DNA of 64,000 bases from Aplysia californica (GCF_000002075.1 NW_004797539.1:755311-819310); one strand, 5' to 3'; shown: positions 15,001 through 30,000, counted from the first letter of the stretch. The notes: generated by a model from the letters alone, not told the origin. Numbers and translations: made by a program.

Positions 15001-18000
15001 ATAAATCACAGACCACAAAACCACACTACTTTCACTACAGGGGGAAACAACCCACTACTCATTCTACCAAAGGAACCAACCACAAACCACTCCATGAAAT
15101 GAACAAACCATACAACTCACTCTGCAGAAGGAAAGAACCAAAGACTACATTACTCACTCTTCCATCATTTTACTAGAAGAATGAACCACAAACCAAACTG
15201 TTCACTCTACCGAAGCAAAGAACCACAAACCACAGACAAAACTACTTACTCTGCCGAGAGCGTCCTTCATGAGGGGCCAGTTGGGAACCCTCCACGCACA
15301 CTCTAGGATGAGCTCGGGTATCACATTGCCGCGGGAGTTGGCATACTCTAGCAGTGTCTCCCATTGGTTCATTTCCTTAGAGCATCTGGGGGAACAAATC
15401 AGGAGATCCTCAGCTTCACAAAGAGGTGAAAACAATTCGAGCCAATGCGTCAGAAAGACTAGAGATGGAGGCATTGGTTATGAACAAACGTTTTAAAGAA
15501 ATCTCTGTGTCATTTACTGGTCATGTACATTTTAAATGATAAAATTTAGTTAATGGGCTCATATCACTAAAAACAAGGTTCTGCTCATGAACTCATTTTG
15601 TAAATAAGAAGCCCAAAATGGTGTCTTACAAATGTATTAAATGCAAAACTAGAAACAATGAACCCAAATTATTCACATTGCCAGAAACATTTTCAATCAT
15701 GACAGTGATCAGACTTGGAAAACCATAGAAATTAGACATTATAGTACCTGCATTGACAGAGTGCCTGATGATTTTACCAGCACCTAACTTTATTCTTTTA
15801 CACAAACTAATATACGTTTATGAAGTTGTGAAAATATACAAATATCTTGACACTGAAAAGATCACAGGACTGACAGTCTCACTGCATTTCAGCCCCTTTT
15901 CAGCACAGTGCTGCTTTTACAAATCTGTTGAGTCTTTAAAAAATTCTCAAAAAAAGCAGGAAAGGGGTCACAGTAGGACTAAAATAACTACGTAATAGTG
16001 ACAGACAGTTAGGGTGAGCTATAAGACCCCTATAGCTCTTTACCGTGAAGCTACAAGTAACACTCACTTGATCCAGCACTCTTCAATAAGTTTCAGCTCC
16101 ATCCACCCTTCTCTCGGAGTGGGTGATGTGTTGTGGTCCATTCTGATCTTGGACATAACCTGGAAGTGCACAGAGACAAAACATTTAAAAAAAAAAATGA
16201 TGACACAAAATATTATTCTTCCCTCAACTCCACTTTAGACAGAGACAAAGATGGGGGGAGGGAGGATAGAATCAAACTCAGACAAAAAATCAGTTATGTA
16301 TTATCCCACATGGAAATTAAAGCACATCTTTACATCCTCAGCGTGCAGAGGTGAGGAGTCCAATCATTTTACCACAAACACTTGTCGAACAGTTTCATAT
16401 GAAGAGAGTAAGATACACAAATGAGAAAATTAATTGGCACACAATCATGCTGTTTATCTATAGGCACCATAAAAAAATCTTGTAAAAGTGCAACAAACCC
16501 CTTCAAACGTGGTCTGAGCCTGCTCAAAGAAGCCGTGCTGCATGTAAGCAAGAGCTGTGTTGGTCTCTGGGTACTTGGCTCTCTTCTGCCACAAGCCTGA
16601 GAACATATCCTCTTCCTTCAGGAGGGCATAAATCTCACACAGGCAGTCCATGGTTTCCTGGAACAACAATAGGGTGTCAGAAAATTGTATGTGGGTAGTC
16701 CTACAACAGAAACAGATACTTGGGACGAAGCCTGCTCAGTTCCATGACTGATTTTTTTTTTGGTGGGGGGGGGGCTCTCATAGTCAAATGGTCCCTGGTT
16801 CAAAACCCGCCATACATTTTCTTTTCTATTTTTTCCTCCACTCCCATTTTTTAATCCTGTTCAGTCAGATGCTATCATCACACTTTCTTCTCACAACCCT
16901 CCATGCTCCTCTCTCCCTTCCTCTTAAATCGCTCTCTACTGCTACTCCTGGCCCCTTCTTACTGCTGTACTTCAGCCACATTCCTGATCTTTTGTTGGTA
17001 AGTTTGAACACCTACAATTCTTGGATAATGGTGAAAACTTTCAGAGGTCTAGTGTGCAGGTTGGGCACGTTCAAGATCCCTTAGTGGCCCTAAAATCTAT
17101 GAGTACGCTTTGGTCACCACCTGAGCAAAATTAAAAAACAATTCCCACCAAAACTGAAAATATTCTAGTCAGTATAAAATAAAGAAGTATGTTTGAAATC
17201 AGAATGTGGCTGCCCGAAGTCAAGGGGCCTTATGAAGTGTGGAAAATGGTTACATAGGTAAACTCAATTGCACTGCAGGTTGAAGAACCCATGAGATCTA
17301 GCAGGGGAATGCAAAGAAGAAGTTTCATGACAAATTCCTTGCCCATCCAGCGCCGAAATGTATCTTTCTGTACTCCAATTCTCGTAACACTTTTTACAAT
17401 TTTGAACATGCATAACACGAAAACTCCCACATAAGAAACTACGTTTCTCAAGTCATAACCAACAAATTATCTTCACAATGTTCTTAACATTTTCTGCATT
17501 AAAATACCTGAGCTGATTCATCCCCTACAGCAACAATAGGGGAAAAACAATGCTTAAGAAAAGAGTAATAGAGGAACTAAAATGACGTTTGTGGAAATGA
17601 ACGTAAACGAACACATAGAAGAATTAAATCAAGCTTAGAGAGGAACCAAAACGAACTTAGAGAGGAATTCAAACCAACATACAGAGAAATTATAAGGATC
17701 AGAGCAGAGAGAAGAGTTTTAAAATTCAAAACATCCAGAGAAACTACAATCATCAGATCACAGCGAGGAATTAGCAGAAAACATACAGAGAAAATAAAAT
17801 AAACATAAACATAGAAAGGAACTTGCACAAGTACAGAGGTGAGCTAGAGCTAAATTAACCATAGAGAGTCAAGTCCTTCGTCACTTCATCATGTTCCAAC
17901 AACGTTACCTGTAGAGGCGCGGCCGGCTGGGGTTCGAAGTCATACTCGTTGACGGCGAGCCTGGCAATGCCGGGGATAGGGTTAGGGTCATCAAAGGCAG

Positions 18001-21000
18001 CTGCCTCCAACAGCAAACAACTTCTGTGCCACAGGTTGTGGGTGCGTGCCAGGTACTGAAACATCAGGTATTTACATTACTTCTCGCATACATGAGGTAC
18101 ACCAGGATAAGTTTGAAAAAAAAAGTATATCATTGAAGAAATAGTAATTTAGTGCAGGGATAGAGAAAGATAGACAGACAGAGACAATAGAAGGAAATTG
18201 CTTGTTTAAATAGAGAGAAGTGCATCGACACAATTACAGTCATTTACTGCTAAGAAAGAGTAAGACAGAGCAATATTACAGAACTAGTTCCTTTCGAAAT
18301 AAGACACCCTGCACTTTCAATTGTTGAGCAACTATTTTCAGTTAGCCCGGTTGACAGACACTCATGATAAAATCACAGAAAGTCTAAAGCAATTATGCTC
18401 ATGATAAAACATCAAAAAGCTTCTGTCAACAGATGCTCATAATAAAATCTTGGAAAATGTTGGTCAACAGATATCCAAGATAAACTCTCTTAGAGGGTCT
18501 TGGTCAACAGACTCTGATAAAAATATCTCAGAAGGTCTTACTAGAAAGACATACCTTGAGACCGCAAGCCTTGATGGGTATGGGTGGCACGCACAGAGCT
18601 ATGCCCTCCACCAAAGTGTGCACAGCGCTGGGGTGGCAGTCTCTCTGGTTCACGTGCGAGCCGCTGGTCAAGAAAGGCACCAGCTCTTTTCTGAGACGCT
18701 GTTGGGAGAGGTGACAACAATTTAGTATAGTTTCAATAAGTTTTATGGCATTTGCAGCACCATTAGATTGTATAAGTGCTGAAGATGAGAGGTATTACTA
18801 GACAGTAGGATACAAATAAAAGAAGGAGAGATAATAACCAAAGATGTTTGATAGGCAAGTAGCTGCTCTGGTACCCTCAGCATGACAGCCTAGAGCTGAG
18901 GCCTTTCACCATCATGTATTGCTTTCCACTGTCACTAAACTTGTGAATAACTGAGGAAAGTCTTGCTGTCACTTCTTCCGAATATATCTACTTAATAGAA
19001 ATAAATATTTTAAAAAATTATAAATTCCACTTAACCCTTATGAAATTTGTTTTACATTGACATACATACATACACACATACATTACTACATAAATACATG
19101 AGAATAATTCACAGTAACAGAAACATAGGCAATCTACACATCATTGCTGTTCGACATATATATATATATATACTAGCTGGGTACCCGTTCGATGAATGGA
19201 CTCAAAAGAATCGATTGTCAGGTAATTGTGGAATCAGTGTGCACTGCTTGTGAACGGAAGCCTCAATTGTTTACATTGGCGTCTTAGAAGACAGATTTTC
19301 CCAAGATTAGAACTAAGTGGAACTAATGAAAACTGAAAATTAAACTGCAGTGACTTCAGACTCCATAATATAACTATAACTGTGCACCCTTTAAATGATT
19401 CTGAACAATCATTAATTTTTTCAAATTCGAAAGTTAAGTGGTTCTGAAGTTTAAGGCGATCAAAGTGACGAACTTTCACAAATACAATATATCTGTATTG
19501 ATATATATGAAGGAGTTAAAAAAGCACACGAAGGAGACATTCTAATTTTTTCTTCTTCTAATGTCGTCACGTAGGACAAAACATGGGGGGGGAAAAAATG
19601 TAAGCGTTCTTACTCCATACTGACGTAATTTAGATAAAACACATGAGCGAGAACTCATCTGAAGGATAACAAAACACATGAACAAGTTAAGAAAACACAA
19701 TCACATGTCGACAAAGCACATACTTCCTGCTGCTTCTCATTGAGTATCTTCCAGATGCGTGGGAAGAGGTCAAGCCAGGTGGTGTGAGCCAGGTCAGTGG
19801 AGCTGTGGGCCAGCTGGCAGAGGCTGTCCAGGTACTGGAACGTCTGAGGATTGACAGGTACGAATGATCATTATTAATATGACCCTCACTTATTAAAACA
19901 AATAGGAAGGGACAAATTCCGTCTGCTACATTTGAATTTACATAAAGACCTTGAATGCCTTGAGTTTACTGGAAAAATAGAAGACGAAACGTGCAGAGGT
20001 AGACCAAAAACAATTTGCTTAGAGAACTTGAACAGAGGGGTGACGGGGAAAGATCAGAATAATATAGGCTTTAAAAGAGCACAGGGCAGAGAAATAAATG
20101 GCAAACTACGACAGCGAATGTCTGTTTCTGATCTGGCACTTCATAAAGAGGGTGATGATGATTGTCAAAATGACTGGCTTACTAGTACAAAGTTGACCAA
20201 TACATAATAATAATAATTGCATTTATATAGCGCATATCCACACTCTACAGCATGCTCTATGAGCTTTACAACAACTATTACCCTAGCAGACCCTAGTACA
20301 CTCAGAAACATTCTCAGCTTCCCAGAAAGCACAGAGCAAACTGCAGATTACACACACTCCCCACCTGGGTGAAGTGAATTTTTTTTTATAAAGTGCATTT
20401 CCCAAAGACATAACGTTGGGTCACTGCTGGGATATGAACTCATGACCTTATGGTTGCAAGTCTGAGAGCCTAACCACTCGGCCACTGATGCTACAATTAT
20501 TACTCATACTGACTTAACGCTCCTGATCTAAAACTTGACCAAAATAAGTTCTCTTCTCCAGGAAAATATTAACAGAAATGATTATCAAATACATTATTAT
20601 GATTATCCTTCATGTGCTTATCTAAGAATCTTTCTTTCTTGCTTTACTCCTGTCCGATATATTTATGCACAACTGTCATTTCACTACATATTCCTCGCCT
20701 GCAAATCCATCATTTTGGGAATATCATACATTCTTGTATATTATATCTTGCCATGGAATTATTCATTGAAATCACACTCACATCTGCCCTCAAGAAAATA
20801 AGAGCTAATTTTGATAAACCGTAAACAAGAAAGTATTCCTTTTTACTCCCTACATATCTATAGACAGTCAGGCACCGATGGGCCATCTCCTAGGTAGCCT
20901 ATTTGAAAAGAGAGGCCAAATATTGTTTAATTTAACAAACTCAAAATTTCATGTCAGTATTGCATGCATTTTTTGTTAGTTTTTGTAAGAGTGTTACGGC

Positions 21001-24000
21001 GCATGCATTTCTATTCCCTAAATTTTTGCACCAGTTATTGAGATAATGTATTTAACTCTTCTTTGGAACATAGATGAAAACCAGGTGATAGAAAAATTTA
21101 GAACCACTTCCCACCTTCACTTCTCGACAAGTCTCTAGGAACTTGGTCTCCCTGTTGATTAGGGTTTTCAGGCTTTGACCAGTTTCTTTCTTTGGAGCCT
21201 TGGACGATGTTGACTCTTCTCCCGACTCTGATGTCAGCTCAAGATCCATGTCATCCTGGGCAAAAAAACGGTTTTATAGATGAGGAAAGATAAACTAAGA
21301 CAAATATTCTAGACCCCACCTTGGCCGAGAGCTATCTTTATCATACCAATTGACTCAAGGCAAATGTCTGAGGAAATGACCCCCNNNNNNNNNNNNNNNN
21401 NNNNNNNNNNNNNNNNNNNNNNNNNNNNNNNNNNNNNNNNNNNNNNNNNNNNNNNNNNNNNNNNNNNNNNNNNNNNNNNNNNNNNNNNNNNNNNNNNNNN
21501 NNNNNNNNNNNNNNNNNNNNNNNNNNNNNNNNNNNNNNNNNNNNNNNNNNNNNNNNNNNNNNNNNNNNNNNNNNNNNNNNNNNNNNNNNNNNNNNNNNNN
21601 NNNNNNNNNNNNNNNNNNNNNNNNNNNNNNNNNNNNNNNNNNNNNNNNNNNNNNNNNNNNNNNNNNNNNNNNNNNNNNNNNNNNNNNNNNNNNNNNNNNN
21701 NNNNNNNNNNNNNNNNNNNNNNNTTATTCAACACTCACCTCTTCGTTGGTTCAGGCTAGCATTATCCTACCTGTGGCCAAATGACAACCCCCCCCCCAAC
21801 AATATATGAATGGTACAACAGGCAGCACACACACCTCCTCCCGGGCCGAGTCCACACTCTCCACATCCATGGGCTCCTCCTTGACCTTCATGATGGCAGC
21901 AAAGTCAGCACGGTCCTGCGAGTCAGCCATGGAGATGACTGAGCAGACACTGGGCAGCAGGTTCATCGGGGAAGAGCTCTGGATCATGGTGCTCTTCACA
22001 GACACACCCAGCAGTAACTAAGAAAACAGTGGAGGTGGGCGGGGAAGGGTGTTAGAAAGAAGGATAGCAACCTTAATGAATGATATTGAATTGCTGATGC
22101 AGATCTGCCTCTGGTGAAATGCATATTGAAAGGTAGTAGTAACTGGAAACATTGAGAAGGGGTGTATGTTAATTACAGGGAGTTGTTTGTCCATCGTGAT
22201 CATGAAGACTAACTAGTCATCCTAGAGTCAGTGCTTACATGGATTGCCCTTCGATCTTTGTCCAGAAAGTTCCATCTGAGTATTGTGCTGCTCAACTGTA
22301 GCAATTCTGTTGTTTTCACAGTTCTTTGCATCTTTGCTGACTGACCAACACCCATCTTTGTTCTGGACATGTTTACTCACATGTTGTATGGCTGACATTG
22401 AGTTAATTGAGGGTCTTGAGGGAAGCTTTGAGGCAGTCTTTGAAATGCTTCTTCTGGCCTCAAAGTGGGTGTTTGCCTTGTAGCAATTCATCAAACAGTA
22501 ATGTCTTTGGCAGCTGATGGCCTGACATGCCAGCTACAATACATTCCCAGTGAAGCTGCGACTACATCAGGATGGTGAAGAAGACAGGCAAGTCTGCACT
22601 AGTGAGCATCTCAGTGTCAGGAATCTTGTCTTGCCACTTAATGCTCTGAGACTTCCGAGACAGATGTGTGGAAAAGGTTGTTTCCAGGCCTGATACCTGT
22701 AAACTATCCATATTTCCAATACAGGGCACTTAACTTTACAGAATGTAACACACTACACCTACGGACCTGTTGTTGTAGATGGCCAGCAGTAGGTGAAAAA
22801 TGAATACATTGATGGGGAACAGCTCATCTCAACAGATGGACAGAGAAAAAAAAAGTGGATGCAGAGAGAGAGAGAGGGAGAGGGAGAGGGGGGAGAGGGA
22901 AAGAGGGAGAGGGAGAGGGAGAAAGAGAGAGAGAGAGATAGAGATAGAGATTGTTTTTTACACAACTAAAGAGGTCACAGCAAAGAGCTCACTTCGAGAG
23001 AAGGACGGACGAAAAGAAAGGAAGTAGACAGAGGGGGAAAAAAGATACATGACTAAAGCGGCTACAAGAAAAAACAAACCCAACAGATGGACAGAAAGAA
23101 AAACCTTAACAGATGGACAGACAGAAGGACCTCAACAGATGGATAGACAGAAAGAAAAACCTTAACAGGTAGACAGACAGAAGGACCTTAACAGATGGAT
23201 GGACAGAAAGAAAAACATGCTGAAAAAAAAAAAGATACACAACAAAAAAGAGACGACAGCAAAGAGCTCACCTCAAGAGCCTGTTTTACCCAGAAGTAGG
23301 TGCCCATGTTTTCCCAGTTTTGGGAGCAGGCCATGTACAGCAGTCGGTCAAAGGTCTTGCGGGGAATGCTCTTCTCCATTGTCTGAAAAGGGCAAGAAGT
23401 TGGGAGTGGTAACTAGAGCATTCTGTATGAAGTAACGCGGGCAATTGTGTGTGTGTGTATGCGGGGGGAGGGGGAAGTTAGGGATGGGGTTGTATATGTA
23501 CGTTTGAGGGTAAGTATGTAAATAAGGGAAATTTGAGGGGGAAACTATTCAGCTCAAGGGGACGTAGGCATGAGTAGTGTGTGTACACAATTGTGTAGGT
23601 GTGGATGAGTGTTCATGTCTCTGTGTACGTCTTGGTAGGAGGGTTGTATATGCATGCGTTTGTGTGCATGTGTGTGAGTGTATTTGTGCTTGCGTTTGTG
23701 TGGGTGCATCAGAGAGGGTATGTATGTCTGTTTGTACATGTGCGAGTGTGTGGGAAGGATTGTTTATGTGTATTGATGTGCATTTGTGTATGTGTATGTT
23801 GGTATATCAATGTCAATTTTTTAATGAAAAAAAGACAAGAATGACCAAAGCAAACCCACCTCCAAGAACTTCTGTCTGATATGTGGCTGGTTACACCTTA
23901 GCCCAGCCAAGAAAGCATTCTCCAGCTTCGTTGTAAGATCCGAACGCTCCAAATCTTTGTCTCTGAAGGAAAAAAAAAGTCATATTGAGCTACAAAGCTT

Positions 24001-27000
24001 TTTATAATAATAAACAGACATTTAATTATTTCTTTGTTTCCAGTTACGCTCCACAAGGTAATTCTTATGATCTAAAAATATGACCTCCTACATAAAATAT
24101 CTTTTTGTAATGCTTGTGGAATTAATTCCTGCACAATCAGTGTTTGCTATGCCATTCCCTTTGACTTAATAATAATACTAAATAGCATTTGTATAGCGCA
24201 AATCCCCGCTCAACAGCAGGCTCTATGCGCTTTACACTATATTATTACCCCAGCAGACCATAGAACACTCCGACACATTCTCAGCTTCCCGGGAAGCATT
24301 CAGTGCAAGCAGCTGATTAAGCGCTCAAACACTAACAAACTGACAAGATTTTTGCTGTCTATAGCCGGGTACCCATTCCCACCTGGGTGAAGTGAGGAAA
24401 ATTCGTGTAAAGTGCCTTTCCCAAGGACACAACGTTGGGCACCTGATGGGATTCGAACCCATGACCTTACGGTTGCAAGTCCGAGAGCCTAACCACTAGG
24501 CCACTTGCAGATACAATATATTCGAATGACTTTCCACCTTTGCAGACTTCATTAAGTTTTTCTCATTTGTATTAATGGAGGACTATCTGTATGAGGCAGT
24601 GGATGACCCCTTTTTCCACTGCTCAGAATTCTGTGATGTTAGAGCTAACCTTTTTCACCTGAGAACAGAAACTAAGAAAACACTCTTTAGGACAGCACAA
24701 TGGTTTCATTAAAAAAAAACCCAACCTACACACACCATTTCATGGCAGTGAACAGACTGGAAAACAGCCAATCATTGCTGGGATATAAAACAACAAACTG
24801 TCAATTCTTGTTGTAGAGAAATGTATTAGCTGCTGCCAATTTGAATTTTGACAAAATATTTGTCTATTACTGTTCCAGTCTTTCCCTATATTCCATCTGT
24901 AAGTTCTCTAAATAAGCTGTTCTTGGTCAACCTCTGCTTCTTTTGCCTTCCATTTTCCCAGTGAGAGCAAGATATTTGAGACAAAAAAACCTGGTTGTAC
25001 GAGAATCAACTTCACAGACCATCACACAATGACCAACCTGTAAATGAAGAGCACAAGATCTAGGAACTGTGAGTTTAGCTCAATGTCTGCTGGGAAACGT
25101 CTCTCAATGTTGCTCATCAGCTTGGACAGAAGGATGCACTTCTCTCTTGTGGATGGGGACTGATTGATGGCTATCGTTGTCTGCCAAAGGGATCAAAGGG
25201 AATAAACATAAACAGTAATGTAACTCCTTAGAAGGGAATAAACAAATACAGACCTGATAACTCCTTATAAACAAAACATCGACCCTTCACAAAGAATTAA
25301 ATATGGGTGAAAAAAAAATGGTGGGGGAAAAATAGGAGTCATGGGGGAAAAAACAAGAGGAAAAAAAGAATAGGCCTATGCATTTCTGTAGGCTGAAGAC
25401 ATCCTATACATCCAAACATACCCCCCCTCCCCTTGCTTTTGACCCAGACTGACCAAAGCATTTCCATATGGTTGAAGACATGCTATCTAACAACCAACCC
25501 CATCAAAAGGCTACCCCAGTTACTCACCTTGTTTTTGATCCAGTCCTCCACCATCTTGGTGATGGCTCTCATGACCTTGGAGTCCCCTGTGCGCTCAATG
25601 AGACCGGCCAGAATGTTGCCGATGAAAGACTTGCGCATCTCCTGGCTCATCACACCCACACGGTTCTTGACCAGGTCCAAACTCAGGATGAGCAGCTCAC
25701 TTGAGCCTCCTAGGGGTGGGGGCATATAATATGTAACTGTTAATCTTTTATGCTCCTTTGGACACAATTTAGATGATTTATGAGACAGATTGCTTTGAAC
25801 CTGCCTGTCAGGGTCAGCCTAGACTGAGTGGGATACAATGTTCAAGCAGACAAATGGAGTTTCTCAATTAAAAACCTCCCCAGATCAAACTCATGACTTC
25901 TGCATGTGGCTTTAAGAAGCCTAACCACTACATCACTGATGCTGGTCTTCTGCTAGTACAATGGGGGGGGGGGGGGGGGGGGGGGGGGCCCCCAGTTAAC
26001 ATGACAAAGAGGTGCCATGAAAACAGCATCATTGCTGCTTAGTTAGGGTTCAAACAAAGCACGAAATCCAAGATCGTGAATTAACACTTTGCCGCCACAA
26101 GGCTCCTATAGTAAAAACTCTTGCCATCAAAGACAAAGGCATTTTGGGGAAAATCCAAAGAAACAGGGTGGTAAACATCGCCAATCGGCGAGATGTGACG
26201 GCAAAGTGTTAAAGACCATTGTGCTTTATCATGACTGAGAGTTCGCTCATTTGCTTAAATACAGCACTTTTTGGTAGATAGTTCAGCTTTTTGATTAACC
26301 CAGAAACTGTAGACTCAGGTTTTTTCTACCTACACAGAAGAGTTTCCTGATACAATAATGCCAAGTTTTGGTCTTAACCACAGACTTCCTTATTAATACT
26401 GGTACTGCTATTATCTGTTCAGTTCAGCCTGCAATTTACCACAGGGAAAAACAAGATATATTCAAAATTCTTTTATTCTATTTTTAACTGGGATTCAATT
26501 ATAGATCCAGACCACTTGAGCTACTTTTATAAACCCAGCCCACTCAAGCAAGCTAAATTTATAAATCAAGAAACCTAAACCACACAGGCAAGATAAATTA
26601 TAAACCCCCGACTACTCGAGTTTGGCTTGAATGTCACACCTTTTTCTGTCTCTGGTACAGGCTGTGCAGTCCTGTTCCCTGATGTCGTCTCCTGTGTCTT
26701 GAGGTGCTCTTGGGTCATTTTGGTGAGAACCTTCATAAAGATAGTGATGAGTCGGTCGATGTAGCACTGATTGTTCTCACATGCAGACTTCAAGATCATC
26801 AGAGTGCTGAACAGGGATGGGCTGCCTCCATTGTTCCTGACGGGACACACAAAGGCCAATAAGATACATATCACCAGGAAAAAAAGAAATTAACTGATAA
26901 CTGCTACATATAAAACTCTCTATACACACAATGAAGACACAAGTACAATTTCATCACACAAACAACACACACCACTTGAAATACATTTTTTAAACGCAAT

Positions 27001-30000
27001 TAAACTCATATAATTTATATCAATTTATCACACAAATAACACAATTCATCTTAAGTAAATTAAAGCCCTCCATCCCTTTCAAACACACCCAAGCATAAAC
27101 CATAAAAAATGTATACATTAAACAGTTTCAAACCCAAATCAAATCCCACACAATAATAGAAATAGTTTTAAATGAAATATAACATCTCATAATTTAAAAA
27201 AAAGACACAAGTTTAGTCCAAAGCTGCAGCTGCCTTACTTGTCGTAGTTGGTGAGGCCCTCATAGATGAGTTTGCTGACGTGGGCATAGAGGGCTTCCAG
27301 CTCTTCATACTTGGAGGCCACAGTGCAGTTGGCCGACTCGGTAGGGAAGATACTCATCAGGCTCATCAGGAGCTTGTGCACAGCACGGATCACCTTGGTG
27401 TTGTTGCAGTTCATGCACACAGAGATGCCCCGTTGCAGCGGACGGAAGCTAGACAGGATCATCTCTTTTTTCTGAGGGGGAACATTTCAGCTCTGGTTAA
27501 TCTTTTCCTGGCTGTACAATTTTTAATACCCCTATCAGCACAATATTTGGTAATAGTTAAGTTGGCCTCCCTATTTTGTATGTGATTGATCTAATGTGCA
27601 ATAATAAGAAGCAAAGTCCTGCCATCTGCTTATACAAGAACAACACAAAAAGTCCTACAAATGGCTCATCCCAACCACCAGCAAACACATGAGCAAGACA
27701 AAAAGACCTACCTTGATCCCAATCAAGAACTCAAAAAGTTGTAATGTCACCACAACCTTGTAGATATTGAGTTGGGAGTTTGTGGCACTGTTGAGAAGCT
27801 CACCGAAACGATAATAATGGCCATTTAGAGCAGGGAAAAAACGAGACAGAAACAACAGAGGAAAAAGACATAGGTAGGATACCATGGCTACACATGATCA
27901 AGAGAGAAAAGACATACCATAATTCCAATCAAGAACTCAAGAAGCTCTAAGGCCACCACAATGTTGCTGATGTTGGGCTGGGAGTTTGTGGCGTTGCTGA
28001 GGAGCTTGTCGAAGAAGCTCAGCTTGAGGTCCACGTTGGGCCAGACGTCGGAACGCAGCACCAGCTTGAGCAGGGCCACGCAGCGTTTGGACAACATTTC
28101 TCCCTGGGAGGTGTGGCCCACTGCACCTGCTGCCTCGTTTACCTTGTAGGGGGAAGGATGGCACTTGATTATTGGGAAAGACAATGCTCTACTTCACAGA
28201 GCTGATATTTTGAGAAAGAAGGAAAACCTGACACTTTTGTCATCGTGGGTTCATTTGTTACAAGGGGAAACTATTTTTCAAAAGGACATACTGACTATGA
28301 AAAGGAATTTGCTTATTTGTTTATTTGAGTAAAGAAATACAAAATCACAGAAGCAGTCATTTAGTGCAGGAAAAAGTAAGACCAACAGACAGAATCAACA
28401 GCAGGAAAAAAAAGAAGTAAGACCGTCCACTGGTACCCTCCAACCACCAACATCTTTAAGAAAAAAAAAGGGGTGAGAAAGGTCATTCTTTCTGTGTTTC
28501 CCGGGACAGAAAAATGTGTATGTTAGTGTTTCTTTAAGTATCCTTCTCAACATCAAAACAAGAAGTTGAGTGCTACAGCATAAAAATGTCCACAATGACG
28601 AAAGTGTTGAGTAATCTTCTAAATATGTTCCAAAATTTTGCTTTGCTTTGAGTAGCACAATGACATCACAAATCCATTTAACAATGGAAAAGTAAGACAG
28701 ATAAACAGAAACAACAGAGATGGAAGACAAAAGTAGGACTTACCACCAACATCCTCAAACCAACTGCACAACATTTTGACAAGCAGCACAGATGAAAATT
28801 TCATGATAAAATGCCTCACTGGTGTAGAGGAGAAAACCTTTTAAAAAAATCTAACAAGTGACGGAAAAAGGCATATAATATCAAGAACCCTTTGCTCTCA
28901 CCTGGCAGGCAAATCGGAGCAGGAAATTGGCCACAGCATCACAGTACTGCTTGTCGATTGGTTTGTTCACATCAGACTGACTGCGCCCACCCTGAGAAAC
29001 AGACTAAATGTCAATGACCCTGATATACACCAGAGCTGTGGGAATATACTCTCTAAGAGAGAAAATAAAAGTTTTATTTCGAGTACAATGAAGCAAATGG
29101 ATCAGATAACAAGCACTAAATGATGAGGGAAAAGCAAGATAGAGACACAGAAAACAGAGGGAAGGGGGAAAAAAAGAAGGGCCTACCAGTGGCACCCTCC
29201 ACCAACCCACTAAAAAATTCCTTTTAAAACAAGGTACTGTGTCGACAATAGCAGGCACCAAATACTCTGTTTCGATGACACATTGACATTTTTTTTCTGT
29301 ATTTGTCACTCAAATCAAAGGCGCTACCTATGTAAGGGATAGCAAACTAAGAACTTTAGTAAAAAATGTATACTGCAACAGCCCAGTTAACTAATCTGGT
29401 CAGAATGTCTCACTGCCCTCTTTGTTTCAGTCTTTCAAGAAATCAAAGGTCGCTTTGATGTAGTCCACTTTTTCTATTTTATTCCTACAAAACACTAAAA
29501 GCAGTAACAAAAGTTGGAGGAGAACCAGATGCAGGAGAACCAGCTGCATGAGAAACAAATAAGGGATAAAGGAGAAAACAAAGAATAAGACGGAAAGAGA
29601 AAAGTAGATGAATAAAAAGCGAAGATAAGGGGAAAAAAAAGGAGAATACATGAGAAGTAAAAGGTGAAAGTGATGAAGAAAAAAAAGAACAAACGCGAGG
29701 AAAAGAAGAAAGAGAAGAAGCTGAATGAGAAAAGTGAGTAGGAGAAGGAAACAGATGAATAGAAAAAAACAACACAAAACACAACACTCACAGATCCAGC
29801 CACTTTGCTTTTCTTTGGATCCTGTGGCGAGCTGACAGAGGACATGGAACGTTTGACCCCGGCAGCCTGTGTGACTAGCCCAGACCCTGATGACCCACTT
29901 GAAGAGGACGCCCCATCCGGCAAAGGAGACTGGACAGGACAAATCATTATCTAAATTTTTTAAAAGGGGTGTAAAACTTTACAATTAAAATAAAAGTAAC

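Noticed and set aside
21309-21759. Long frames over the N run
   Set aside because: Artefacts of the assembly gap.
23577-23879. Cys/Val-rich plus-strand frames of 80-100 residues
   Set aside because: They are translations of a degenerate GT repeat; the same holds for the His/Thr-rich frame on the other strand.
29427-29947. Phe/Leu/Ser-rich extension of exon 35
   Set aside because: A read-through of the purine-rich intron beyond the donor at 29791.
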